A program made the position numbers and the translations under genes. A stretch of 64,000 bases of DNA from Nocardioides palaemonis (GTDB taxonomy: Bacteria > Actinomycetota > Actinomycetes > Propionibacteriales > Nocardioidaceae): contig NZ_JAGVQR010000001.1 of NCBI RefSeq assembly GCF_018275325.1, positions 1,054,001 to 1,118,000 on the forward strand. The letters run 5' to 3'. This document shows, piece after piece, positions 17,224 to 27,050 of this stretch (positions within the stretch are counted from its first letter, which is position 1; each line of letters opens with the position of its first letter). The notes under the pieces were generated by a model that had not been told where the DNA came from, did no database searches, and saw only the letters and a program-made list of their open reading frames with translations.

Positions 17224-17823
17224 TCAGTGGGCGAGCAGCCCGATGCCGAGCGCGCCCATCAGCACGGCGATGCCCGAGTCGAGCACGCGCCAGGCCGACG
17301 GCCGGGCGAACAGGCCGCGCAGCAGGCGCGCGCCGTAGCCGAGCCCGAAGAACCAGAGCAGGCTCGCGACGAGCGTGCCGGACAGGAACCACCAGCGGTC
17401 GCTGCCGAAGCTGTTGGCCACCGTGCCGAGCATCAGCACCGCGTCGAGGTAGAAGTGCGGGTTGAGCCAGGTCAGCGCCAGCGTCAGCATGATCGCCTTG
17501 CCGGTGGTCAGCGACGCGCCGCCCTCGGTGGTGAGACCGGTGGGCTTCCACGCGCGCACCGCGGCGTGGATGCCGAACGCGATGAGGTAGAGCCCGCCGA
17601 GCACCTGGGCGACTGGGAGGGCGGAGGGCCAGCGCTCGAGGACGACGCCGAGGCCGGCGACGCCCGCGGTGATCGCGATGACGTCGGAGAGCAGACAGGT
17701 CAGCACGATCGGCAGGACCTGCTCGCCTCGGATGCCCTGACGCAGGAGGAAGGCGTTCTGGGCGCCGACGGCGACGATGAGGGCGAGTCCGGTGAGGAGA
17801 CCGGTGAGTGCAACCTGGAACAT
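17224..17823 (-). CDS. lysE: LysE-family basic amino acid exporter
   Basis: 199 residues, with the LysE/ArgO signature GLLTGLALIVAVGAQNAFLLRQG at the start and ALTWLNPHFYLDAVLMLG in the middle; five to six membrane segments. The family exports L-lysine and L-arginine and protects against excess from peptides. It is divergent from a lysG-type regulator 72 bases away, the arrangement known from Corynebacterium. TACCGT (17836-17831) lies 7 bases before the ATG, so the message is probably leaderless. Confidence 0.93.
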   Translation of the reverse strand: MFQVALTGLLTGLALIVAVGAQNAFLLRQGIRGEQVLPIVLTCLLSDVIAITAGVAGLGVVLERWPSALPVAQVLGGLYLIAFGIHAAVRAWKPTGLTTEGGASLTTGKAIMLTLALTWLNPHFYLDAVLMLGTVANSFGSDRWWFLSGTLVASLLWFFGLGYGARLLRGLFARPSAWRVLDSGIAVLMGALGIGLLAH

Positions 17824-17895
17824 GCTGACAACGGTAGGCGCGCGAGAGCCGTCAATCCAGCGAACTATTCTGACGAATCATTAGGATCTCTAAGT

Positions 17896-18810
17896 ATGAA
17901 AGACGTCACCCAGCTGGACCCTGTGGCCCTGCGCACACTGGCCGTCGCCGTCCGCCTCGGCACCTTCGAGGCGGCCGCGCGCGACCTGCACGTCACCCCC
18001 TCCGCCGTGAGCCAGCGGATCAAGGCGCTCGAGACCCGGATCGGGCGCGTGCTGCTCCACCGCGTCAAGCCGCTCGAGCCCACGGAGGCCGGTCTGGTGC
18101 TGGTCCGGCTCGCGACCCAGACCGAGATCCTCGAGCGCGAGGCGGTCGCCGAGCTCGTCGAGGAGGACGACGCCGGAGGCACGGCGTACACGTCTCTGCC
18201 GATCGCGGTGAACGCGGACGCGCTCTACGGCTGGTTCGTCGACGCGCTCGCCGACGTGCAGTCGCGGCACCGGGTGGTGTTCGAGGTGGTGCGCGAGGAC
18301 CACACCCGCACGGCGGAGCGGCTGCGGCGCGGTGAGGTGGTGGCCGCGATCACCGGTGAGCCGAAGCCGGTGCCCGGCTGCCGGGTGGTGCGCCTGGGCC
18401 GGCTGCGCTACGCCGCGGTCGCGACGCCGGGCTTCCACGCCGCCCACTTCGGCGACGGCGTGGGGTCGGCGTCGCTCGCCGAGGCGCCGATCGTCGCGTT
18501 CGACCGCAACGACTCGCTGCAGCACGACTTCGTGCGCCGGGTGACCCGTCGCCACCTCGCGCCGCCGGTGACCTACGTGCCGTCGGTCCGCGAGTTCGAC
18601 CGGGCGATCCGGGTCGGGATGGGCTGGGGGCTGCTGCCCGAGGCCGACGTCGCCGACGAGCTCCGCGGCGGGGACCTGGTCGAGCTGGTGCCGGGCCGGC
18701 GGCCTGAAGTGGCGCTGTTCTGGCAGCACTGGCGCCTCGGGTCCGCGCTCGTCGGCGAGCTGACCGACGCGGTGGTCGACGCCGCACGGCGCTGGATGGC
18801 CGCGACGTAA
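17896..18810 (+). CDS. lysG: LysR-family activator of lysE (LysG/ArgP type)
   Basis: 304 residues. The N-terminal LysR helix-turn-helix is at about 8-65 (LRTLAVAVRLGTFEAAARDLHVTPSAVSQRIKALE), followed by a periplasmic-binding-like effector domain with the LysG/ArgP features NADALYGWFVDAL and FDRNDSLQ. In the characterised system it activates lysE when lysine, arginine or histidine is bound. The 72-base gap to lysE is AT-richer than its surroundings and must hold both promoters and the binding site. Confidence 0.93.
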   Translation: MKDVTQLDPVALRTLAVAVRLGTFEAAARDLHVTPSAVSQRIKALETRIGRVLLHRVKPLEPTEAGLVLVRLATQTEILEREAVAELVEEDDAGGTAYTSLPIAVNADALYGWFVDALADVQSRHRVVFEVVREDHTRTAERLRRGEVVAAITGEPKPVPGCRVVRLGRLRYAAVATPGFHAAHFGDGVGSASLAEAPIVAFDRNDSLQHDFVRRVTRRHLAPPVTYVPSVREFDRAIRVGMGWGLLPEADVADELRGGDLVELVPGRRPEVALFWQHWRLGSALVGELTDAVVDAARRWMAAT

Positions 18811-18907
18811 AGGATCCCGGGTTTTCGGGACAGGGTCCGTGGGCGTCCCTAGGGTGGCGGGCGAGACCGAGCACCGTGCTCGTACCGGACTCGAACGGGG
18901 ACCTCCT

Positions 18908-19714
18908 GTGACACGTCGTAACGCCGCAGGCGTCTCCGCGATCGCCGCCACGCTGCTCCTCGCCCTCTCCGGCTGCGGGGCCTCCGACCCGGCCGCCGCC
19001 AGCAAGACCACCGGTGCGGTGGTGATGGAGGGCGAGCAGCTCGACGCGCTCACCGCCCAGGTCGAGAAGATGGGGATCGTGGAGTGGCACGGCCAGCTCC
19101 TCACCAAGAACCCCGACAACGGCGGCAAGCGGATCTTCGACCTCGACGGCCGGTTCAGCCCCGCCACGGGCTACAGCGAGCTGTCGATGGACTCGGTGAT
19201 CGACGGCAAGGCCGAGCAGGTCGACTACCTGGTCGTCAGCGGCCGCACCTACTTCAACAGCGACGCCTGGGGCCCCAACGCCGCCTCGTGCTGGGCCGAC
19301 GTCACCGACAAGCCCGCCTACAGCTGGGCCCTGCCGACCGACCTCGACCCGACCTGGCCGGTCACGAAGGCGCGGGCGATCCGTCTCGCCGGCGACGGGG
19401 TCGCGGTCGGCATCCCCGCCAACCAGGTCCTGATGGGCATGCCGCGCGGGCTGTTCCCCGAGGTGCCTGCCGGTCTCGACGACATCGAGGCGGGCGCCGT
19501 CATCACGCCGCACGGCCACCTCGTCGAGGTGGCCGTCGACGTGCTGAACATGTGGAACGACGTGCCCGAGGAGGACCTCGCGGCGATCGACACCCGCAAG
19601 GCAGGGTGGTGGGCGATGACGATGAAGGAGTCGTCGGACGGCTCCGCGATCGTCCCGCCCGCGCGGGTCTTCGACCCGACGGTCACCCCACCGAGCCAGT
19701 GCAAGCGGGGCTGA
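18908..19714 (+). CDS. Probable lipoprotein of the LppX/LprAFG type
   Basis: 268 residues from a GTG. The signal has the lipobox LLALSGC (Cys about residue 22). The mature part contains HGQLLTKNPDNGGKRIFDLDGRFSPA and repeated beta-rich segments, as in the mycobacterial LprG/LppX family, which bind lipids in a half-beta-barrel. Similarity is by pattern only. A Trp-rich stretch near 120-150 and a Cys in NAASCWADV are distinctive. Function in lipid handling is an inference. Confidence 0.65.
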   Translation: MTRRNAAGVSAIAATLLLALSGCGASDPAAASKTTGAVVMEGEQLDALTAQVEKMGIVEWHGQLLTKNPDNGGKRIFDLDGRFSPATGYSELSMDSVIDGKAEQVDYLVVSGRTYFNSDAWGPNAASCWADVTDKPAYSWALPTDLDPTWPVTKARAIRLAGDGVAVGIPANQVLMGMPRGLFPEVPAGLDDIEAGAVITPHGHLVEVAVDVLNMWNDVPEEDLAAIDTRKAGWWAMTMKESSDGSAIVPPARVFDPTVTPPSQCKRG

Positions 19715-19750
19715 GCCTGCCGCTCGCGCGCGAGGGGCGACGAGTCGGGC

Positions 19751-19971
19751 ACACGTGTCCGACGTGTCGCCCTTCGCACGGCCGTTCGGGGGCGAGATCT
19801 CGGACACGTGTACGCCTCTGGCGCGCTGGGGCGACACCAGCACCCCGGTAGACCGGCGCACGTGCGGCGGTCCTGGCCCTTCCAGTAGCCGGAGCGGGGC
19901 CACCGCTACCGCACGTGCGGTGGTTCTCGCCCTCGCCTCCGCCGGCGCGGGACCACATCCACCGCACGTGC
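19751..19971. repeat. Cluster of CACGTG-centred inverted repeats in a 276-base gap
   Basis: The gap between the convergent lipoprotein and ABC-transporter genes holds no gene. ACACGTGTCCGA (19751-19762) returns inverted at 19800-19811. CGCACGTGCGG occurs at 19857-19867, and GCACGTGCGGTGG (19911-19923) pairs perfectly with 19959-19971. The hairpins could end transcription from both sides; the shared CACGTG core is notable. Confidence 0.65.
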
Positions 19972-19990
19972 GCTGCGGCGACGTGCGCTC

Positions 19991-20757
<767 letters not shown>

Positions 20758-20758
<1 letters not shown>

Positions 20759-21552
20759 CAGCGGGCCCTCTCGGCTCGACGCTCCATGCGGCGCACGACG
20801 ATCGACAGCGGGACCGTGATGATCAGGTAGCACATCGCGGCCAGGAAGATCGGGGTCAGGTTGACGTACTGGGACAGGCCGGCGCGGCCGAAGGAGGTCA
20901 GCTCCTGGTCGGCGAGCCCGAGGCCCAGGATGTAGACGAGCGAGGAGTCCTTGGTGAGAAGGATCAGCTCGTTGGTCAGCGGCGGCAGGATGATCCGGAA
21001 CGCCTGGGGCAGCACGACCGAGATCATCGCCCGGGTCTGGCTCATGCCCAGCGAGCGTGCCGCCTCGAGCTGTCCCTTCGGGACCGCCTGGATGCCGGCG
21101 CGGATCGTCTCGGCCATGTAGGCAGCGCCCACCAGGCCGAGCGCCACGGTCACGGTCCCGAAGGTGCCGCCCGGGATGACGCGGCCCGGGAAGGCGATCG
21201 GGATGCCGTATTGGAATGCCACGAAGACGATCAGGGCCGGGACCCCGCGGAAGAACTCGATGAACAGCGTCGCCAGCCACCGGTAGGGACCGACCGGCGA
21301 GAGCCGCATCAGCGCCAGCACGAGGCCGAGCGCCAGGCCGAAGGCGAACGCCCCGGCGGTGTAGATGATCGTGTTCTTGAGCGCGACGGTGATGATGTTC
21401 GGGAACAGCTCGGGTGCGATGTCGCTGTTGAAGAACTGCTGGCGCAGCTGTTGCCAGTCGGCCAGGAACAGCACGAGCACCAGGACGACCACCAAGATGG
21501 CGTACTGGATGCCGCGGCTCACCTGGGCGCGCTTCCGCGGGGTCATGGCCAT
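20758..21552 (-). CDS. Polar amino acid ABC transporter permease
   Basis: 264 residues with five to six membrane segments. The HisM/GlnP-type features are [32 protein letters not shown], and the EAA loop [26 protein letters not shown], where the ATPase docks. Only one permease is encoded, so it should work as a homodimer. A second in-frame ATG lies two codons downstream. Substrate is set by the upstream binding protein. Confidence 0.95.
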
Positions 21553-21577
21553 GGATCAGGCTCCTCGGTGCGAGACG

Positions 21578-22372
21578 TCAGTTGGTCGGGGCGGTGCCGA
21601 ACCAGGTCTTGTAGATCTCGTCGTAGGAGCCGTCGGAACGGGACTCCTCCAGCACGTCGTTGATCGAGGAGAGCAGCTCGTCGTTGCCGTCCTTCTTCAC
21701 CGCCATGCCGTACTGCTCGCCGGTGTCGAACTCGGCCGTGACGTACGTGCCCGGGTTGGCCTTGGCGTAGTCCAGCAGCGGGCCGTTGTCCTGGATCGCG
21801 GCGTCGATCTGGCCGGTCTTCACCGCGGTGCTCTGCAGGCCGAGGTCCTCGAACGCCTTGATCGTGACGCCCTTCGGCGCGTTCTCCTTGGCGTAGAGCT
21901 CGCCGGTCGTGCCGGTCATCACGCCGAGGGTCTTGCCGTCGAGGGCCTCGAGGCTGTCGAGGGACTCGTCCTTGGTGAGCAGGGCCTGGGTGGCGTCGAA
22001 GTAGGGGTCGGAGAAGTCGATGACCTGCGAGCGCTCGTCGGTGATGGTCATGCCGGCGACCGCCATGTCGCACTTGCCGGTGTTGAGCGCCTGGCCGGAC
22101 TGGATGCCCTCGAAGCCGGTGACGACGACGTCGAGGTCGAGGTCGTTGGCCTCGGCGACCTTCTGGGCGAGGTCCATGTCGAAGCCCACGATCTCGTTGC
22201 CCTGCTCGAACTCGAACGGCTTGTAGGGCAGGGAGGTGCACACCGTGAGCTTGCCGGCGGCGATCACGTTGGCGCCGGACTCGGTCGTCGTGGTCTCCTC
22301 GGCCGCACACCCGGCGGTGGCGATCAGGACGAGGGCGGCTGCGGCGCCGGAGGTCAGCTTTCGGGTATTCAT
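21578..22372 (-). CDS. Amino acid ABC transporter substrate-binding lipoprotein
   Basis: 264 residues. The lipobox is IATAGC (Cys about 22). The mature family 3 solute-binding protein has LTVCTSLPYKPFEF, EIVGFDMDLAQKVAE, CDMAVAGMTITDERSQVIDFSDPYF and IDAAIQDNGPLLDYA. These are features of cluster-3 polar or glutamine-type binding proteins; the exact amino acid is not readable. TACGGT (22384-22379) lies 6 bases before the ATG, indicating a leaderless first gene of the operon. Confidence 0.93.
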   Translation of the reverse strand: MNTRKLTSGAAAALVLIATAGCAAEETTTTESGANVIAAGKLTVCTSLPYKPFEFEQGNEIVGFDMDLAQKVAEANDLDLDVVVTGFEGIQSGQALNTGKCDMAVAGMTITDERSQVIDFSDPYFDATQALLTKDESLDSLEALDGKTLGVMTGTTGELYAKENAPKGVTIKAFEDLGLQSTAVKTGQIDAAIQDNGPLLDYAKANPGTYVTAEFDTGEQYGMAVKKDGNDELLSSINDVLEESRSDGSYDEIYKTWFGTAPTN

Positions 22373-22448
22373 GCCAGCACCGTAACGGCCTGCCTCGTCG
22401 ATTGCGCGCCACGAGCTCCCAGCCGACGGATCGCGTCACAATCGTGAC

Positions 22449-22985
22449 ATGCCCACCTACGTCGCCTTCCTCCGCGCGATCAACCTCGGAGCCACGCGCA
22501 AGTTCCCCAAGGCCGCGATCGTCGCCGCGACGGAGGCGGCGGGCGGTCGTGACGTCGAGACCTACATCAACACCGGCAACGTCCGCCTGACCCACTCGGC
22601 GCGCTCGGTCGCGAAGGTGCAGGCCGTGCTCGAGGAGGCCTACGCCGCCGAGGCCGGGTTCGACGTGCCGACCGTCGTCTTCACCACGAAGGACCTCGCG
22701 GCGCTCACCGCGCGGGCCGAGGAGCTGCACGCCGAGCACGACCCGTCGGGCCAGCACTACGTGACGCTCTACGCCTCCGCGCCCGCCGCCGCGGCGACGC
22801 GGGCCGTCCACGCCGTCGACCACCCGGGCGAGACGGCGGTGGTCGACGGTCGCGCCGCCTACGTGCTGCTCGACGGCGACATCCACACCTCGAAGCTCCT
22901 GTCCGGCAAGGAGTTCAAGGCCCTCGGCCAGGGCACCGCGCGCACCGCCAAGGTGCTGCGGACGGTGACGGAGAAGTGGTGCTGA
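22449..22985 (+). CDS. DUF1697 family protein
   Basis: 178 residues with the DUF1697 pattern: YVAFLRAINLGATRKFPKA at the start, ETYINTGNVRL, and FTTKDLAALTARAEEL. The family is cytoplasmic and has no assigned function. It is divergent from the ABC operon; CACAAT 6 bases before the ATG resembles the -10 position of leaderless genes here, though it lacks the first T. Confidence 0.88.
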   Translation: MPTYVAFLRAINLGATRKFPKAAIVAATEAAGGRDVETYINTGNVRLTHSARSVAKVQAVLEEAYAAEAGFDVPTVVFTTKDLAALTARAEELHAEHDPSGQHYVTLYASAPAAAATRAVHAVDHPGETAVVDGRAAYVLLDGDIHTSKLLSGKEFKALGQGTARTAKVLRTVTEKWC

Positions 22986-22994
22986 CCCCGACGA

Positions 22995-23570
22995 TCAGGC
23001 GATCTCGACGCCGGCGCCGGTCATCTCCGTGATCGCCGCCGCCGTCGTCTCCGGCGCGACGCCGGCGCAGAGGGCGGTCAGCACGCGCGTGTCGAAGCCC
23101 GCGCGGGCGCTGTCGAGCGCGGTCGCCCGGACGCAGTGGTCGGTCGCGATCCCGCAGACGTCGACCTCGTCGACCCCGCGGCGGCGCAGCCAGTCGGCGA
23201 GCCCCTCCCCGGACTGCGTGCGCCCCTCGAAGCCGGAGTACGCCGCCTCGTGGGCACCCTTGAAGAACACCTCGGCGAAGGGCTGGGGGTCGAGGTTGGG
23301 GTGGAACGCCGCGCCCTCGGTGCCGACCTTGCAGTGCACCGGCCAGGAGTCCGCGTAGTCCGGCTTGAACGACCAGTGGTCCCCGGGGTCGACGTGGTGG
23401 TCCTTGGTGGCGACCACGACGTCGTAGGCCGGTGCGCCGGCCCCGCCGGCCGACCAGCGGTGCAGCACCTCGTTGATGTCCGCCGCCACGCGGGCGCCAC
23501 CGGCCACCGCGAGGGACCCGCCCTCGCAGAAGTCGTTCTGGACGTCGACCACGATCAGTGCCCGTGCCAT
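22995..23570 (-). CDS. pncA: Nicotinamidase (isochorismatase fold)
   Basis: 191 residues, the normal length. It hydrolyses nicotinamide to nicotinate plus ammonia. The catalytic triad is visible: D8 in VVDVQNDFCEGG, Lys in VFFKGAHEAAYSGF and Cys in ATDHCVRATALDS; the metal site has DHHVDPGDHW. TAGCCT (23582-23577) is 6 bases upstream of the ATG (leaderless). The neighbouring pncB on the same strand completes the salvage step. Confidence 0.95.
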   Translation of the reverse strand: MARALIVVDVQNDFCEGGSLAVAGGARVAADINEVLHRWSAGGAGAPAYDVVVATKDHHVDPGDHWSFKPDYADSWPVHCKVGTEGAAFHPNLDPQPFAEVFFKGAHEAAYSGFEGRTQSGEGLADWLRRRGVDEVDVCGIATDHCVRATALDSARAGFDTRVLTALCAGVAPETTAAAITEMTGAGVEIA

Positions 23571-23597
23571 GGGCTCAGGCTAGCGGTCCGACGGTGC

Positions 23598-24908
23598 TCA
23601 CTCCTGCACGAACAGCGTCGGCACCACCGGTTCGCCCGCGGACATCATGGTGACCGCGCGGGGCAGCTCGGCGACCGACGCGCGGTGCCGGGCACGGGCC
23701 GCGTCGAGGGGCTCGCGGCCGACGACCTCACCGCCCTCCACGAGGGGCACGAGCAGCGCCCGGTCGTCGCCGTCGTCCGCCGGCGCGGTGCCGATCCCGA
23801 CGACCTCGGCCTCGACCACGCCGGAGGCCGAGCGCCGGCGCAGGGCGTACTTGCGGCCGCCGACGGACGCCTTGTCGGTCGAGCGCTTCGCGACCGACAC
23901 CATCGCGCCGTCGTCGCCCTCCCGGGCCACCAGCTTGTAGACGAACCCGCAGGTCGGGTGGCCGGAGCCGGTGACCAGCTGCGTGCCGACGCCGTACGCG
24001 TCGACCGGTGCAGCGGCGAGCGCGGCGATGGCGTGCTCGTCGAGGTCGCTGGTCACCACGATCCGGGTCGCGGTCGCGCCGAGGTCGTCGAGCTGGCGGC
24101 GCACGTCGCGCGCCACGAGCGCGAGGTCACCGGAGTCGAGGCGCACGGCGCCCAGGGAGGTGCCGGCGACCTCGACGGCGAGCCGCACCGCCTCGGCGAC
24201 GTCGTAGGTGTCGACGAGCAGCGTGGTGCCGACGCCCAGGGTCTCGACCTGCGCGGTGAAGGCCTGCCGCTCGCTGTCGTGCAGGAGCGTGAACGAGTGT
24301 GCCGCGGTGCCGGTGGTCGGGACGCCGTAGAGCTGCCGGGCGGCCAGGTTGCTCGTGGCGTCGAAACCCGCGACGTACGCCGCCCGCGCCGCGGCGACGG
24401 CCGCCTGCTCGTGGGTGCGGCGCGAGCCCATCTCGATGCACGGGCGGCCGGCGGCGGCGAGGGTCATCCGCGAGGCGGCCGACGCGATCGCCGAGTCGTG
24501 GTTGTAGATCGACAGCAGCACGGTCTCCAGCAACACCGCCTCGGCGAACGTGCCCTCGACGACGAGCACGGGGGAGTGGGGGAGGTAGACCTCGCCCTCG
24601 GGGTAGCCCCACACGTCGCCGGAGAAGCGGTAGGCCGCCAGCCACTCGAGCGTGTCGGGGCCGACCACGCCCTCCAGCGACGCCACGGCCGCGGGATCGA
24701 AGCGGAACGACTCGATCGCGTCCAGGGCCCGCCCGACACCGGCGACCACGCCGTAGCGGCGCCCCTCGGGGAGCCGGCGCGGGAAGAGCTCGAAGACCGA
24801 TCGGCGCTCGGCCGTGCCCGAGTGCCGGGCGGCCTGCACCATGGTGAGCTCGTAGTGGTCGGTCAGCAGCGCCGTCGAGGGACGGGGAGGGCTCGTCACG
24901 ACCGACAC
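23598..24908 (-). CDS. pncB: Nicotinate phosphoribosyltransferase
   Basis: 436 residues. It joins nicotinate to PRPP in the Preiss-Handler route to NAD. The start [60 protein letters not shown] and VRLDSGDL are the conserved substrate-binding segments; the His in GTAAHSF is the usual phosphorylated residue. It lies 27 bases upstream of pncA in the same direction, so the two form a NAD salvage operon. It is divergent from clpS with only 17 bases between the starts. Confidence 0.96.
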   Translation of the reverse strand: MSVVTSPPRPSTALLTDHYELTMVQAARHSGTAERRSVFELFPRRLPEGRRYGVVAGVGRALDAIESFRFDPAAVASLEGVVGPDTLEWLAAYRFSGDVWGYPEGEVYLPHSPVLVVEGTFAEAVLLETVLLSIYNHDSAIASAASRMTLAAAGRPCIEMGSRRTHEQAAVAAARAAYVAGFDATSNLAARQLYGVPTTGTAAHSFTLLHDSERQAFTAQVETLGVGTTLLVDTYDVAEAVRLAVEVAGTSLGAVRLDSGDLALVARDVRRQLDDLGATATRIVVTSDLDEHAIAALAAAPVDAYGVGTQLVTGSGHPTCGFVYKLVAREGDDGAMVSVAKRSTDKASVGGRKYALRRRSASGVVEAEVVGIGTAPADDGDDRALLVPLVEGGEVVGREPLDAARARHRASVAELPRAVTMMSAGEPVVPTLFVQE

Positions 24909-24925
24909 TGTGCCACCATGGCCCC

Positions 24926-25222
24926 GTGTCTGCCGCCAGCCCCGTCGAGGTCGAACCGACCCGGGCGCCGGACGAGATCACGTTCTTGTCCAAGCCCTGG
25001 GTCACCCTCGTCTGGGACGACCCGGTCAACCTCATGTCCTACGTGTCCTACGTCTTCCAGAAGTACTTCGGCTACGACAAGGCCAAGGCCGAGAAGCTGA
25101 TGCTCGAGGTGCACACCGACGGCAAGTCGGTGGTGTCGACCGGCACGCGCGAGGAGATGGAGCGCGACGTGCAGGCCATGCACGAGTACGGGCTCTGGGC
25201 GACCATGGAGAAGGCCTCCTGA
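24926..25222 (+). CDS. clpS: ATP-dependent Clp protease adaptor ClpS
   Basis: 98 residues. ClpS hands N-degron substrates to the Clp ATPase. The core [39 protein letters not shown] and [23 protein letters not shown] is complete, including the DDP(V/I)N turn and the His that binds N-terminal residues. The GTG at 24926 is the only sensible start. It is followed after 2 bases by the DUF2017 gene, its usual actinobacterial partner. Confidence 0.96.
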   Translation: MSAASPVEVEPTRAPDEITFLSKPWVTLVWDDPVNLMSYVSYVFQKYFGYDKAKAEKLMLEVHTDGKSVVSTGTREEMERDVQAMHEYGLWATMEKAS

Positions 25223-25224
25223 CG

Positions 25225-25815
25225 ATGAGCGGGTTCGAGCGCGACACGCGGACCGAGCGCGTGGTCGCCACCTTCACCGGCTTCGAGGCCGACCTGCTGC
25301 GCTCGCTGGCCTCGCAGATGGTCGAGCTGCTGCGCAACGAGCGGGCCGAGCCCGCGGCGCCCGCCGCCGACCCGTTCGAGGCGCTCATGTCGGAGTTCTC
25401 CGGCGCCACCACGATCCCCGAGGACCCGGTCCTCGCCCGGCTCTTCCCGACCGCCTACACCGACGACGAGGAGGCGGCCGGCGACTTCCGCCGGTTCACC
25501 GAGGGTCGCCTGCGCGACGGCAAGGCCGCCGCGGCGGGGCTGGTCATCGACACCCTCGAGGAGGGTGGCCTGCCGCCCGAGCTCACCGAGGACGGCCTGG
25601 TGATCGACGTCGAGCTGGACGCGCCGTCGGCCGAGACCTGGATGCGCGCCTTCACCGACATCCGCCTGGCCCTCGCCACCCGGCTCGGCGTCGAGGCCGA
25701 CGACGAGCACTACTGGCACTCCCTGCCCGACGAGGACCCCCGCGCCCAGGCGCACGACATCTACGAGTGGGTCGGCTACCTCCAGGAGACGCTGGTCGAG
25801 GCCCTGACCCGATGA
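25225..25815 (+). CDS. DUF2017 protein (ClpS neighbour)
   Basis: 196 residues. The N-terminus FERDTRTERVVATFTGFEADLLRSLASQMVELL and the C-terminal HDIYEWVGYLQETLVEAL are the DUF2017 signature. The protein is helical, acidic and without membrane segments. Genes of this family sit behind clpS in most actinobacteria, so a link to N-degron proteolysis is likely but unproven. Confidence 0.9.
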   Translation: MSGFERDTRTERVVATFTGFEADLLRSLASQMVELLRNERAEPAAPAADPFEALMSEFSGATTIPEDPVLARLFPTAYTDDEEAAGDFRRFTEGRLRDGKAAAAGLVIDTLEEGGLPPELTEDGLVIDVELDAPSAETWMRAFTDIRLALATRLGVEADDEHYWHSLPDEDPRAQAHDIYEWVGYLQETLVEALTR

Positions 25816-25825
25816 CCGCGGCCCG

Positions 25826-27031
25826 ATGACCCCGGTCCCCGACTTCGTGCTCGCGCTGCGCGAGAAGGTCGGCCCCGACCACCTGCTCTGGCTGCCGGGG
25901 GTCACCGCCGTCGTGCGCCGCGGCGACCAGGTCCTGCTGGTCCGGCGCTCGGACAACGGTGCGTGGACGCCGGTCACGGGCATCGTCGACCCCGGCGAGG
26001 AGCCGGCGGTCGCGGCCGCCCGCGAGGCGCTGGAGGAGACCGGCGTCCGGATCCGGGTCGACCGGCTGGTCTCGACGTCGGCCCACGGGGAGATCGTGCA
26101 CGCCAACGGCGACCGCGCGTCCTACCTCGACCTCACCTTCGCCTGCACCTGGGTCGAGGGCGAGGCCCACGTCGCCGACGACGAGTCGAGCGACGTGCGC
26201 TGGTACCCCGTGGGGTCGCTGCCGCCGATGGCCGAGGTGATGCGCGCGCGGATCGAGGCAGCACTCGCGGACGAGCCGGCCGCCCGGTTCGTCGCCCCGC
26301 CCGACGACCTCCCGGAGCCGCCGCCGGTGCTCCTCCCGCCCGCGCCCGCCCTCGGGGTCGACGCCTGCTCCGCGGGCTGGGTCGGCGTCGTGCTGGACAC
26401 CGACCTCCGGTCCTCGGTGCACGTCGCCCCCGACATCGCGGGCCTGGTCGGGCTGGTCCGCGAGCGGCACGACGTCGCTGTCGTCGCGATCGACATCCCG
26501 ATCGGCCTGCCCGACTCGGGTGGCCGCCGGGCCGACGCCGAGGCCCGGCGCGAGCTGGTCGGCAAGGCGTCGTCGCTGTTCTCCACGCCGACCCGCGCCG
26601 CGCTCGAGGCGGAGACCTACGCCGAGGCCCGCGAGGCCAACCTCGCCGCCACCGACGGACGTACGAGCGTCAGTGCGCAGGCCTACGCGCTGCGGGCCAA
26701 GGTGCTGCAGGTCGACGCGTGGGTGCGCGGCCGCCCGGGCGCGACGGTGGTCGAGGTGCACCCCGAGCTGAGCTTCGCCCGGATGGCCGGCGCGCCGATC
26801 GCCGCGTCGAAGAAGGACGCCGCCGGGGTCGCCGACCGCCGCGAGGCGCTCGCCGCCCACGGGATCGTCGCGCCGCCGTGGTTCCGCGGGGCGGGGTTCG
26901 GCGAGGACGACCTGCTCGACGCCTGCGCGGCCGCGTGGTCGGCGGTGCGGCACGCGCTCGGGGTCTCCGAGGCGTACCCCGCGACCCCCGAGGTGTTCTC
27001 CGACGGCATCGCGTCGGCCATCCGCGTCTGA
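25826..27031 (+). CDS. NUDIX hydrolase fused to a DUF429 domain
   Basis: 401 residues in one open frame. The N-terminal half (about 1-155) is a NUDIX hydrolase with an intact box GIVDPGEEPAVAAAREALEETG starting near residue 52. After a Pro-rich linker (PEPPPVLLPPAPA, about 160-172) comes a DUF429 domain (GVDACSAGWVGVVL, VVAIDIPIGLPDSGGR, ATVVEVHPELSFARM, FGEDDLLDACAAAWSA), a RNase H-like fold with conserved acids. Each domain usually occurs alone. NUDIX enzymes cut nucleoside diphosphate derivatives; DUF429 has no known activity. The gene follows DUF2017 by 10 bases, so it may be in the clpS operon. Confidence 0.85.
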   Translation: MTPVPDFVLALREKVGPDHLLWLPGVTAVVRRGDQVLLVRRSDNGAWTPVTGIVDPGEEPAVAAAREALEETGVRIRVDRLVSTSAHGEIVHANGDRASYLDLTFACTWVEGEAHVADDESSDVRWYPVGSLPPMAEVMRARIEAALADEPAARFVAPPDDLPEPPPVLLPPAPALGVDACSAGWVGVVLDTDLRSSVHVAPDIAGLVGLVRERHDVAVVAIDIPIGLPDSGGRRADAEARRELVGKASSLFSTPTRAALEAETYAEAREANLAATDGRTSVSAQAYALRAKVLQVDAWVRGRPGATVVEVHPELSFARMAGAPIAASKKDAAGVADRREALAAHGIVAPPWFRGAGFGEDDLLDACAAAWSAVRHALGVSEAYPATPEVFSDGIASAIRV

Positions 27032-27050
27032 CCGCCGACCGACCGCCGGG

